Assembly (NCBI GenBank): GCA_026770025.1
Contig: JAMXDE010000041.1
Span: 310,001-374,000, forward strand
Length of the DNA stretch: 64,000 nucleotides
Direction of reading: 5' to 3'
Source of the DNA: Craspedostauros australis
Lineage: Eukaryota > Bacillariophyta > Bacillariophyceae > Mastogloiales > Achnanthaceae
The notes below the pieces were generated by a model. It did not search any database. It was given only the letters and a program-made list of their open reading frames with translations, and was not told the DNA's origin. Both the position numbers and the translations under genes were made by a program. Below, one piece after another: positions 30,401-41,572 of this stretch (position 1 is the first letter of the stretch; every line of letters starts with the position of its first letter).

Positions 30401-31204
30401 TCAGAACCAGGCTTCGTCGTGACGGACCTCAATGACGAGACCGACCAGGCTTGGTCGTTCCGAGGGTCGCAACTTGCCCTTGCTCTTGCGCTTGGTGTCT
30501 TTCTTCTCCTGCTGCTCCGTCATGGACTTACGAGAAGTCACCGGCGACGGCTCGTGCGTGCTTTTGGGCGTTGAGGAGACGGACGGCTGCTGCGGCTCGG
30601 TGGGTCGCTGATCGTAACTCTCGCGGCTGTTGTCATCGAATTCCACCAGAAGGCTGCGCTCCATCTGCAATGCTGCGTTGGACTCCATGCTCGCTCTGCG
30701 TTGGTCTCCAAGACTCATGCTGAGGCGTGACATGGAGGAGATGGTCTGGGCCAGGTCGAAGTTCATCGCGTCCATGTTGTACATGTGTCGCTGCTTGACG
30801 CCCAGCGACTGCTCGAGGAGGTATCGTGCATCCTCGAACTGTCCGCACTGTGCGTGGATGCGCGAAAGGTAGTCCAACGTGTCCACGCCCTGCTGGTAGT
30901 ACAGCTGCGACTCCTCCTTCATGTCGATGGTTTCGTACAGGCTGGCGATCTGGAGCATGATGGTGGCAGTCGTGATGTTGGAATCCGAAACGGAACCGCT
31001 CCTTCGGATCATGCGCTCCATCGATTGCTGCAGGCCGCTGATCTGCTCCAGGGCTTGCTCGACGTGAACGGTGTCTTCGTCGTTGTTGTTCTTCACTGTG
31101 ATGTTCGTCATGGTGTGCTGTGGGACTGTTGCGGAGACTGCGTGTGACTCGTTCTGTGGATGCGAGTGGGTCTGCTCTGCGGCTGGTGTTGCGATTGTGA
31201 TCAT
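30401..31204 (-). CDS. TPR-like helical protein, function unknown
   Basis: A 267-residue protein from the ATG at 31204 (MITIATPAAEQ). The middle has paired helices that read as tetratricopeptide-like repeats: IMLQIASLYETIDMKEESQLYYQ, then TLDYLSRIHAQCGQFEDARYLLEQ, then TISSMSRLSMSLGDQRRAS. A low-complexity Pro/Ser/Lys tail follows. TPR arrays bind partner proteins; no partner can be named. The frame continues upstream to 31600. An in-frame MGNCMTSG about 68 codons above is a perfect myristoylation/palmitoylation start, so a longer lipidated form is possible, although the extra sequence is low-complexity (a Gln run and a GA-rich tract). Confidence 0.65.
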   Translation of the reverse strand: MITIATPAAEQTHSHPQNESHAVSATVPQHTMTNITVKNNNDEDTVHVEQALEQISGLQQSMERMIRRSGSVSDSNITTATIMLQIASLYETIDMKEESQLYYQQGVDTLDYLSRIHAQCGQFEDARYLLEQSLGVKQRHMYNMDAMNFDLAQTISSMSRLSMSLGDQRRASMESNAALQMERSLLVEFDDNSRESYDQRPTEPQQPSVSSTPKSTHEPSPVTSRKSMTEQQEKKDTKRKSKGKLRPSERPSLVGLVIEVRHDEAWF

Positions 31205-32430
31205 CTTGGCTTGTTGTTGATGTTGTTGCTGCTGTTGCTCTGGCTTGTTTTTATGATCGAATCGGATGTGCGGTTTCTGTTTCGCAGTTTTTATGCAAAT
31301 TGTGTGGTCGTGTGGTGGCGACGCGTGATAGTTGGACACACACGCAACAGATTTTATCCGGTGGGGTCCTTTGCGACAGTTGACACCACTCGTCATGCAG
31401 TTTCCCATCATCACTTTTTCTCTCTCTCTCTCTGTGGAGTTTTTGGGCTTTGTGAATTCGTGCACACAATGCGGCACGCGCGTCACAAAACCCACAAACT
31501 GCGCAGGTCGTGGTCGTGGTAGCAAGAGTGGACCATTAGCTCGCAGTCGCACGAGTAACTCGCGTGGCGCAGATGCAGACGCAACGTGAACGTGTGGCAC
31601 ACCGGACTTTTTCCAACCAAATGATTACTTCATGGACGCAACCGCCGAAAGTAATACTCTCCGCAGTCCTCGGGCTCTGGTCGCGCTCGTCCATAGGTGG
31701 CGCGCATTGCGAGTACGAGGATGTTATTATCGCATTGCGAGTACGAGGATGTTATTATCGCATTGCGCAGTCAAGAGGGTGAGCGACGAGAGCCTTGACG
31801 TCTCAAGAAGGGGTGACATGAACGAAGTTAAAATCCATGAAAGAGAATCGAGCGCTACGCATCCCTTCGGATAGACTTTGGTCGTGGTGCTTGGACGTTT
31901 GGTCTAAGCATGTGAGTGTGTCTGTGCTCGTGATATAGAGTGTTGCTTGCGCAGATAATAGATACGTGTACTCGTAGTTACGTGTACTTGTGGCTGTACA
32001 GCGGCAATCTCCAGGTATACTATCTCTCTCTAGCCTCTAGGCAACCGGTAGTCTACGCAAATATGTTGTGTTGTTGCAGACGGAGTTTCTTCAAGCAAAC
32101 CGGCAGAACGTGCGAACTCCGTTCTGTATGCAGGAAAAGACAACCGGCACCATTGCGAGTCTCCGAATTCTCTTTCATGAAACGCTGCATGCATCCACAT
32201 CCGCGAATAACCGCCAACACCAATGACATAACTACATGGAGAAATACATAAAGTCCAATATGACGCGACAATTCGTTGTTGATGTTCGCGTATTTTATTT
32301 GTTCGCAAGGCTGGTGTGTGACGTGAGCAGGGGTGCGGAAGAAAGAAAGCGAAGGAATGCCGCGCACCACTGTGTAACAGTGGACAGCACAGACATAACA
32401 AAAATATGGAACAGGTAAGACTAAAGGTAC
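31205..32430. other. Intergenic, with a TC microsatellite and a 28-bp duplication
   Basis: A TC run lies at about 31411-31434. A 28-bp unit (gcattgcgagtacgaggatg...) occurs 2.3 times from 31704 to 31767. No gene is seen. The region ends where the inverted-repeat element starts at 32431. Confidence 0.6.
31704..31767 (+). repeat. 28-bp tandem duplication (2.3 copies)
   Basis: The unit starts gcattgcgagtacgaggatg and ends ttattatc. Two exact copies are followed by the first eight bases of a third. Confidence 0.95.
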
Positions 32431-32463
32431 ATATCCCTAATGATTTTGGCCTGGTACTGGCCT

Positions 32464-32543
32464 ACGTACCTTGCGTCCGGACGCAAATTGGAGGTGCAGT
32501 TTGCGTCCCCACGCAAATTGGGCCAATTTGCGTCCGGACGCAA
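32464..32543 (+). repeat. Left arm of an inverted repeat built from gcgtccggacgc palindromes
   Basis: It contains the perfect palindrome ttgcgtccggacgcaa at 32471-32486 and again at 32528-32543, with an imperfect third copy between (ttgcgtccccacgcaa). Reverse-complemented, the arm matches 33059-33137 along about 75 bases with few differences, including the ctacgta block just outside the palindromes. Confidence 0.9.
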
Positions 32544-33058
32544 TCGGCGACTCAAAGGACTAGCCCAAATACGCTTTACGAGAAGCCGTTTTTTTTTTCA
32601 AACCCTTTTTCGCTGGCCATCTCGACTCACGACATGACTCATGTCTTACATCGATAATAATCGCTAAAGTTGCGGTAATTGAACAAACAATAATCATGAT
32701 TCGTGGTCCACCCTCCTTGTTGTGTTACACCCTTGCCAGGATTTTGGTGTTGTTGTCAGGAGCGTGGTGGATGACATCGAAATCAAAAAGTAAAAAATCA
32801 TTACCTTAGATCCCATGACGTCAGAAAAGCAAGACAGGCGCACGGAAAGGAACCCCTGAGACATGACCAATGACGCCGTGTTGCATCGCGAGGTTTTTTT
32901 TTTGAAATCGCCAAATAAATGCGTTACTCGAAGGAGTCAGAAAAAAACAGCCCATTTTCGGGTTTCGGAGCGAAATCCGTTTTTTTTCTGCAACACGGGA
33001 CATCGTGGAGAAACATGGGACTTAAGTAGTACAAGTGGTATTTTCGGCGACCTTACAT

Positions 33059-33141
33059 TTGCGTCCGGACGCAAATTGGCCCAATTTGTGTCGGGACGCA
33101 AACTGAGCGTTCAATTTGCGTCCGGACGCATGCTACGTAGG
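33059..33141 (-). repeat. Right arm of the palindromic inverted repeat
   Basis: The counterpart of 32464-32543 in inverted orientation. It includes a 20-base perfect palindrome (atttgcgtccggacgcaaat, 33057-33076), an imperfect middle copy and a third copy at 33115-33130. The two arms could pair over the 515-base loop between them, a fold-back or MITE-like structure. Confidence 0.9.
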
Positions 33142-33535
33142 GCCCCATTCAGCGAAGTCGAGTATTATTCTGCGGATTTGAGATACTGAAACGTGATATT
33201 TTTAGACATCAATTTTTCGTGTTGTCCATTAGGGTTAGATATATTTAGCTAGCTTCTACGACACAAATACATGGCTGGCTTGTCCTCACCGTGGACGAAA
33301 ATGGTGACGTCATCGACGGTCGATGCCAGACTGAGATGGTATCCAGCCGCCTCGATGGTGATGTTGTGAAAGGTTCAGTGTTACGTTCATTCCTTGTGTT
33401 GTCCATGGTTTGTCTCTGGTGTGCGTTTCCCCTTTGTGCGTGGGATGTCAAACAGCACGGTGTTGGTGGTGGCATCCCTACACATCCACTTCCACGTTCA
33501 TGGCAATAGCAACACTTGCGAATATGACACAACAT
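33141..33535 (+). repeat. Copy of a dispersed repeat shared with 12718-14450
   Basis: This short copy aligns with both ends of the relic at 12718-14450. It contains ccccattcag, tgcggattt, ttagctagcttctacgac, gtggacgaaaatggtgacgtca and gttggtggtggcatccct. It lies between the inverted end and the ORF, so it is probably the 5' leader of the element. It lacks the 20-bp arrays. Confidence 0.7.
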
Positions 33536-33647
33536 AATATTATATCATATAGTATCATATAATAGTACAGTATTGTGTTATGGAGCATAACACCCAGGAC
33601 CAGGAAAACAAACACAGTAGAAACATGTAAAGATAGTATTCTACAAA

Positions 33648-36600
33648 ATGAATGCAAACACCAAAACAGCACCGACGTCAACGGGTGTCAACTGTAGAAA
33701 AGATACAGAAGTGAGGCCAACAGCAGCGACAATGGCAGGCAAAGCAATGGTAAATCATATGGAGACTGCCAACGGCATACGCAGAGGAGGACAGTCACAA
33801 ACAAGGGCTGTCAAGACCATGCCAAGGAAGGCTGAGAGCAAGAAACGGGATAAGATGCTGACACTTGTGGAAGGAGAAAACGAGGCAGGAGTCTCCATTG
33901 CGCGTAAGACAACGACAAGCATGTGGAAATCTCTGCCAGGAGAAATCCACAAGGTGGCTGTTTCATTCTCTTCCTGTGAAGTGATGGCAGAGGAAGGCAG
34001 GTCGATCCATATCCTGGTGAAAGGGATGATGAATCAATGATAAAGGTGGATTGGGAAGGCGACTGCAAAAACAGGACACACCATCCCGGTGCAGGAAGTG
34101 CAGGTGTTCATCAGCATGGTCATTGATGGAAGAAAAAAATTTGGTGTAGCGCAAGTGCCCAAAACAGACGAATGGCGACAGCAGATCCAACAACTTGCTG
34201 CTGACTTGAGCATGACAGATCCAAACATGATGCTGAAAGACATGATGATTCCCAATTCAGGAGGGCTCCTGAGGAAGACTGAGATCACCATTGCGCAGAG
34301 AGCGGCTGTGAATGTGTTGGGGTCACGGTACCCAGACATCACGTTCGTTCCCCAAGGCAAAGATGCAGTAATGGGGGAAACCGAAAGCAGCATGATGAGC
34401 ACAACCGCAGAAGGGAGTGGAAAGAAGGGAAAGACGAGAGATAGCGACATTGTCCAACCAAGAAACCTCAAGCAGAAGAAAATCAAATTCATGACCAGCA
34501 CACCAACCACGATAGAGGTGGAGGGACAGCGTTTGGCAAAGGCGATGGAGCACAACGCAAGTAGTGAGAGTGAGGAGTCCAACGAAGATGAGGAGTCATG
34601 CAAGAGTGAAGGGAGCACAAGCAGTGCAAAAACGGATGAAGACAGTGATAGCGATGCATCCGTGGAGAGCAAGACCACGCATACGCTGAAGAAAGGCATG
34701 GTAGTGAAGAGATTTGACATGACAGTACTGGTCAAATCAGGCGGCAATCCAGTGAAGAGGTATCTGAAACCACTTAAAAATGGCTAGGGGCGCTCAAGGA
34801 TCATGATGACATGATCTTCCTCATGGTGTGGAAGGTGCAAGACACCACTGAGGTGATTGGCAAAGCCAACCAATTTCCATCAACTGAGAAGGAGCTGATG
34901 GTGTACGTGAGCAGGATGAAGGCAACATTGAATGGTCGAACAGTGGCGGCACAAGTGCGTATTGCTATGACATGTGATCCAAAGGACATCATGTCAAAGT
35001 CAGGATTGCAGCTGAGTTTCTTCTACCAGTCGACTGGACAGACTCTGTACAAGAGACTGCTGGATGAAGAGGAGTACACAAAGCAAATTGGAATGCTCAC
35101 CTACACGGGGAACTTTTCCAATGGACCTGCTATATGCGCCATCATCAACAAGCATCTGAAGGCTGCAGGAGTCGAAAGCGAAGTTGGGGGAAGAGTCAGG
35201 GCGGACGGAATGATCAGCCAGGAATGGCAAGATGCTCATAAAGCTATGGGGAGGAGTTTCAAGGTGCAACCTTGGCAAGCTCTCAGGCTTGAAGCTGACA
35301 GCCGCTTCCATGTGAGAATCGTCGAAATCCTCTGTGAGATGTTCAATGACATCTCCAAGATTGGGCCAGGAGAGCTCTGCAACAGATTCATCCCCCATCC
35401 AATGGCAATGACGTTGGGCCCAGATGGAGTGGCAGCCATGAAGAAGATGCTACGGAAGCACAAAGTGGTAATGGGAAGGATGGTGGAAGTGCAAATCAGA
35501 GGGGTCGAAGACCTTGATGAGCTGGACACGACGGATTCAAGGAACCACTGAGATCAAACCTTGCCAATCAGGTGCATCTGATCACAAAGAGGCCGGTGTT
35601 TATCCATGTTGACAAGCAGGAGGTGCCCTAGAATGGCAAGACCGACATCGCCTACGCATACATGCTCCCAGAGCATCTGGTGAGGGCAGAGGCGATCGTA
35701 AACACCCTGGCAGCGAGGTGCACATGGGAAGTGGGAGCCACCAGCGCGAACTGGTTCACTCCGACTGAGCAAGCCAAGGTGCATCAGGTGCAGTATGACA
35801 AGGAGACTGGGAAGTACGTGGTGCTCCAGATCGAATCGATGTTGATGGTGGCAGACGAATTTCCGGATGTCGAGATCAAAGGACTCGAAGTGGTGGAAGG
35901 ATCGTCATTTTGACTGCTGGCGCTTGACAACAAAAATGCATACTCGTTCACAACGCACACCAGTCGAAAAGGGACGGCGTTCGACAAGCCTATCAAGTTG
36001 GTCATGAAGCAACGCATGGTGGAGGCTCCTGCAAGCATCCTACCAGGCCATGGCGACAAGTGCAGGTATGATGCGAATCTTCCAGGCGGTAGGAAGCAAG
36101 TGGTCAATGGTGGTTCCACAGTCATGGTGGGCAAGTGTGGCCAAATAAGCATCTGCAGCACAGCTGGAAGTGCGAATGGTGGAAGATCTGATACAACCGA
36201 GGAGGCAGGGTGATCGCCCGATAATGGAAGCCATTGCGGAGCTGCGCAACAGGGAGGAAATGCGACAAGTGAATCTGTGTCGAAGGTCAATGAAGTTGTT
36301 CTGGATGTCTGAGATCGTTACAGCGGACAGAACAGGCATTCTGAAGGCGGTCCTTGAAGATGATGGAGCGATGGTGGAAGCCAGTGAAGTGAATGTGCCT
36401 ACAGTTGGGCGGCTCAAGCAAGCGTATTGGGCAACATGGAGGTCCAAGCTCAAGGAGATGCTGGGTCGGAATAGCGTGCTTAAGGATCGTTTACGGCTGG
36501 GCAAGTGGAGCAGTGCAGGCAGTGCGGCCTCCATGAGGTAGAATGAGCAAACTGGGAGGCTTCAGGTCCATGGCGATGGATGGATGGGATGGATGGAATG

Positions 36601-38151
36601 GAGGGAGGTTCCAATGAAGTCAAGAAGGAAGCTGTTTTGGCAAGTGCCAGGAGAGGTGGGAAATGGAGAAGGGTCCCTGTGGATGGCTACAAGCAAGGAG
36701 ATGGCATACGGATGCTGACAGTTGGTGAATGGGATGATGCCGTGGTGGCAGATACCCAGGGGATGGAGAGTTTCTGGGAGGATCTTGGCGAAACCGAGTT
36801 GTGGGCTGTGAAACACATCAGATGCGAGGTCGACTGGAGAGATATGGCCCAGAGTATACGAGAAGAGACAGCGGTCGGCAGAAGTGACAGGTCTGCCAAA
36901 AATGGCAAGGGAATGGCAGCATGGGCGATGGCCAATGATGAGACTCTGGAGGTGCCGGTGTTTGGAACCTTTGAGGCTCCACGGAGGGAGGACCTGACAT
37001 CGTCCCAGCAAGCGGAGTTGGCGGGAATCTACGGTGCGCCGATGACGGTTTGGGAAATGGAGAAGAGGTTTGGAATACGAGGTGGACGGGTGCGCTGAAG
37101 CTGTGACAACCTGCAAGCCCTGAAGGTGTTGGAGTGGGTACATTAATTGGATCTGGCGAGTCCTGGTCACGACATGATGGTGGCTGCCATGAGGGTCCGA
37201 AGCCAGCTGAGTACAACGTTTGTGGGACAACACGTGCGTGGGCATCAGGACGAGCACAAGAAGCCTGATGAACTTGATGTGTGGGAGCATATGAATGTCA
37301 CTACAGACCAGATCGCAGTACAGCGATGACGAATGCTCGAAGAGGGCGATGCGTGAAGCTCTCACCAGAACACAGGGACATGATCGTGGCACATTGCAAG
37401 ACAAGGCGTTCGCAGGTCGAGCATCACGTATGCCAGTGTTGTTGGAGATGTGGTGGAGGCGGAGATGGCGAGGGTCAGGTGGGAGCGAGGCATGAAGGTG
37501 ATCGGTGGTGATGCCAACAAAAGCGTGCAACGACGGGTGGCAGGCAAGCTCACCAATACACAGAGGGTGCTCACCATGGAGCTCACAATACAGGAGGTGG
37601 CTGTGGGAATGCAGATGGTTTGGTAGAAGGCAAGGACAAGTGACAGCTGCCCCAGGTGCGGCAAGATGGAAACTCATGGCCACTTCTGGGTCTGCTGCTC
37701 ACTGGAATCGATGGCATTTTGGAAAGTGCAGCGGAAACAGCTGAGGATCACGATGTAGAGGATGCCAACTCATCCTGCCATTGCAAAAATACAGTTGAGC
37801 AATGTCAAGCAAGTGTTGAGAGGGCTGGGACCTGTTGGACGCATATGCGCAAACTGGGCTGAGGCAAAGCTGATGGACAATCAACAGGAGGCAGGATGGG
37901 ATTGGCTGGTCACGGGCGTGATCGTGGGGTCATGGACCGAGTTACAGGAGCAGTACTACGCGCAAATCGGTCGCAGGCTGTCCACAGCAAGGTGGGCGGC
38001 ATGGATCGTGCGCAAGCTCTGGAAGGTGGCATGGGAGCATTGGCACCAACGCAATCAGGCGATGCATCGCACTGATGAGGGGCCAGAGGCTCACATGAGG
38101 CAGGTGGTGCGAGACTACAGCTCAACCCTGCAAGACGCAGCACAACTATGA
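33648..38151 (+). pseudogene. Degenerate RNase H/zinc-motif protein gene of the mobile element
   Basis: One long coding region broken by in-frame stops and a few frame changes: frame of 33648 to about 34787, frame of 34811 to 35551, frame of 35662 to about 36170, frame of 36170 to 36541, then one frame from 36580 to the end. The N-terminal half is unrecognised. The C-terminal part has an RNase HI fold with all four acidic residues: Asp 36886, Glu 37015 (QQAELAG), Asp 37105 (CDNLQAL) and Asp 37306 (TDQIA), the last preceded by GQHVRGHQDEH. Downstream are CPRCG with ETHGHFWVC (37648 onwards) and HWHQRNQAMH. From memory this resembles large repeated hypothetical proteins of diatom genomes; that must be checked by search. 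It is clearly non-functional here. Confidence 0.7.
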
Positions 38152-39417
38152 GGGGCAAGCATGGCTATGTGGGCCCGACTACAGCTGTCAGGCAAAGGAG
38201 CCACAGCTATGGGAACGGCTGAAATATGGTTTGGACAAGTGCACCGAGTGCTGCAGATACCAGGCAATAAAGTTCCCGTTGAAGTCCGAACTTGGCTCCG
38301 CCGATGGCGGTAGCTGGCCATCGTGAACGAGGCTGTCCCTGGATTTCCCTGCATGAGTACACAAATACATACACCTTACATATTTCCAGAGAGCCACGAA
38401 TAGTGGAGAGCAGGATAGGTGGAGGCCGTCGTGATCCCCTGAGCATGCATACATATTGACTCGATAGCCGTTCTGCCTCGTGCCCTACACGAGATAAAAG
38501 CGGGTGGCATAAAAAGTTTACAGCGCAGGCTGGGCACACACTAATAAGCTTAATCCATGGGTTATATATATAGTGCAATGAAGCACAGTGACTTATCCTT
38601 TGGTATGTAAAATATATTTTATTGAACACTTAGGTTTGTTTGTAAATACAAAGTCCTGCTGAACCTGCTTTGCTCCCATGGACATGGGACGCCATGGCCA
38701 TCTACTGAGCCGTTGGCATGGTGTGGAAAGAGACTGGTGGCGGCAGTGGTTTTACTTGTTGTTTCTGGTGTTGTGATGTGAGTGCTTGCAGGTTCACTGA
38801 CACTGAAACAAGAAGTTGAGAGGAGAGCAGATGAACAACAGCCAGAAGCCAACAATGTCTGTTCGTGACGACCAGCAGAGAGGAGGTCCAAGCACACAGG
38901 CAGGGAATAGACCTGAAGCAAGGGCGAGACTGTACAATTGAGTGGGTACATGGAGGGAAGGCAATGTGTGCTGAATGGGACGTGGACGAAGCTCAACCTG
39001 TTGGGCCATGAACGGTGGCAGAACCGAGAACAAGGCAGTGTGACAGTCTTGGTGGGGGTCAGGCTTTGGATTACACACCAACCCACAACTCTGGATCTCA
39101 ACAACTGATCCACAGCCCAGATAAAGCAGCAACTTCAGCATGCCTACTTCCACTGCAAAATCCTCGACATTGTTTCGCAACAAACCACCTCACCCACGCG
39201 AAATGTGAGTGTGTAGATGAAGGACACGACTGGACATTGGTCGGAGCACGACTGAGAATTTCGAATCCAAGTTACCCCTCTACGTTCGCATGCCTCACGT
39301 GTTTAGTCGTAGACTAATGCGAAAATTATAAACTTTTTAACTACAAGGCCCAGAAGCTTGTAACTTAACCCATATACTATCTACAAAATAATAGGATGAT
39401 TTAAGTAAAAATATTAA
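38152..39417. other. Non-coding 3' part of the element, no gene seen
   Basis: Between the broken ORF and the inverted right end. It holds short ORFs only; the longest, 164 codons on the minus strand at 38619-39113, has no recognisable feature. The last 100 bases are strongly AT-rich. Confidence 0.5.
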
Positions 39418-39500
39418 AAATCCGCATTTTTATACTATCGTATCCTGAATGGGGTCGTAGAGAAAGTGTCCGGACGCAAGCAAAACGTCATTAGGGATAT
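39418..39500 (-). repeat. Right inverted end of the 7-kb element
   Basis: Read on the minus strand the order is atatccctaatga, ttgcgtccggac, ctacgaccccattcagga, tgcggattt. This matches the blocks at the left end (32431-32443 and 33115-33179) without the expanded fold-back loop. Confidence 0.75.
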
Positions 39501-41572
39501 TCGCACGTCCTATGTTGGTAGTGGCGACTGTTGTGCGATGTGCACAGTCCAATCAACCATTCGTCAATGAAAACTGCGCCACGGAATGTGTGGACTCGTG
39601 GAGCGTGTGGACTCTTTGTGCTATGACACTCACGGACACCTGTCAACGCATCCACATCCGCAGCCGCACCCGAACATTGGCACCAACACCGACACATGTC
39701 CACAAGACAGCACTGTGACGCAGAAACACAGCCATTGCATACATCGGCAGCATCGACCTCTCTCCATTTGCAATCCAAAGGAGAACGAGCGCCCCTTGGC
39801 ATTTGATGATGGTGCAAGGAACACGAACAACGTGCTCAGCTACTGTGCAGTATTGCACTCGAGAGTATTCTGCTCTGTTCTGTACCCACCCACCACGATG
39901 CCATCCAATCGCGTGGTATCAAAGGAAGTGCCCTGATGCCACACGTGGATGATTTTGAGACGCTCATCGGGAGCGACCCGATCCATGAGAGGGAAATTGC
40001 TTGGCGGAAACCTGGTGGCAATGCGCAGCAACGAAACGCTCTTCAGTTCCTTGCCGACCGCTCGCGGGTGAGCGCCACAAGGATATCAAGTGGCGAAAGG
40101 CACTGCTCGGATTGCATCGATCAGATCTGTGTCGTGGTGCACAAAGAGGCTTTGTTCCTTTGGGAGGAGGACAATGCACAAGGGGTTCCACGTACCGGGG
40201 GCTGAGGTTGATTCGATCATGTATCTGCGTCTGTCCCAGTGTGGCACGACGGACGCTTTTGGCGTCGTCAGCAGTGGTGTCAGCGGCGGTGCTGTTGTTG
40301 TGGTTCGGCCCCGCAAGACCGCTCCAGGCGAAGCTACTCAGAATCGGGCATCGCCGTTTCCTCAATGTCCATCACGAGCCAGTCGCTGGGACGTGGTTGT
40401 ATTCGCAACGTAACGCGATGTACCATGCCACTTGTGGGACACTTGGGTGATTGCCTCATCGACACCATCCCCTTCCCTAAATCTGAAATCCTTCCCTGCG
40501 AGTTGCGGAAGGTTCGCTCACGTAATTGCAAACGTCCAGACACGGCTAGAAGTACTAGTAGTCGGAGGAGCAGGAGTTGCGCAGATGAAAGAGCTGGAGC
40601 AGGAACTGGGTATCCGCATGATGGTGAGGAGAGAGGAGCTAGCCAAGGATCAACCCGCGAGGGAGGAGTCAGTAGAAATGCAGGAATCGTGTTGATGACA
40701 CTTGTAGATGCCGCACGGACATGTTAGGCATGTGCGTCCCAGCCACCATGGACAGAACACAAGACACACAAGTATTATTCAAGCCAAGCTATCGCATCGA
40801 ACATCGCATTCATGTCATAGCACACCTTCCATACTGGTACATACACGCAGTGGAGCTTGTAGGGACATCTAACTCGCAGGCAGGCAGGCAGACAAGTAAT
40901 CGCAAGAGTGGACATACCCACTAATCATAGCTCACCCCACACCATGCCAGGACGTGCATAGGTACGCGTAGCTCGTACTCCCCCGAGACAAAGGCAGCTC
41001 CATCACAAGATCCACTCCGAGACCTCTCCCATCAGCCGCGCAGAATCATTGACGATGTGTGTCTCGTTTGGTGATGGAAGCTATTCACATTTTCATCTGG
41101 CGTCGCCCCGCTTCCAGCACAGCGAGTAGTCCGGAAAACGATGCACTTTACCGAAGTGGTTTGTACGTGCGCGTCGTGTGTGGCTGCAGAGTGGTTACCT
41201 ATCTCTTCGCTGGAGATTGCGACCCGACAGCGGCGATGATGCGAACACTTCGACCCACACTTCGTTCTCTGTCCGCACAAAGAGGAAAGGAGGAACAGCA
41301 ATCGGACGAAAACGAACGTTGGAGAGGTCGTAACAGCCTGCTCTTCCATCATTGCGGATGGGACAGATCCATCGCGACAGCAGCATTCGCAAGACTCTCT
41401 CCTGCAGAGCGTTCTTTCGACGACGCACATTAAGTTGTGACCAAGGTAGCAGGGAGCAATTGTTCCCTCCGGGACGAGGCGGAGAGTGCCGATAGAGCAC
41501 CAACAGAGCAACAACACAACGACCAGCATCCTCATAAGCTGATCTCTCGAGCGATTGCCGACCAGGTCATCG
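39501..41572. other. Intergenic or possible unresolved small gene
   Basis: About 2 kb without a firm gene. The ORF at 39936-40205 (89 codons, MPHVDDFETLIGSDP...) and an ORF in another frame ending at 40695 (QMKELEQELGIRMM) have protein-like composition. They could be exons of an unrecognised gene, but I found no splice pattern joining them. The ORFs around 41059-41433 look like shadows. Confidence 0.3.

Larger units (their letters stand above)
32431..39500 (+). mobile_element. Roughly 7-kb decayed element with inverted ends and an RNase H-type ORF
   Basis: The outermost 13 bases, atatccctaatga at 32431-32443, recur exactly inverted at 39488-39500. Inside them the same ordered blocks appear in opposite orientation at both ends: gtccggac, then ctacg, then ccccattcag, then tgcggattt (33065-33179 on the left, 39420-39476 on the right). 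The left end is enlarged by a palindromic fold-back. The interior carries a degenerate ORF (33648-38151) with an RNase H fold and a CPRC zinc motif, but no reverse transcriptase, integrase or transposase that I can recognise. Long inverted ends argue against an ordinary LTR or LINE element. No target-site duplication could be assigned. The class is undetermined; all parts are decayed. Confidence 0.6.

Noticed and set aside
33648-38151. Treating the element ORF as several small separate genes
   Set aside because: The pieces join into one protein order with RNase H residues on both sides of stop codons, so they are fragments of one broken gene.
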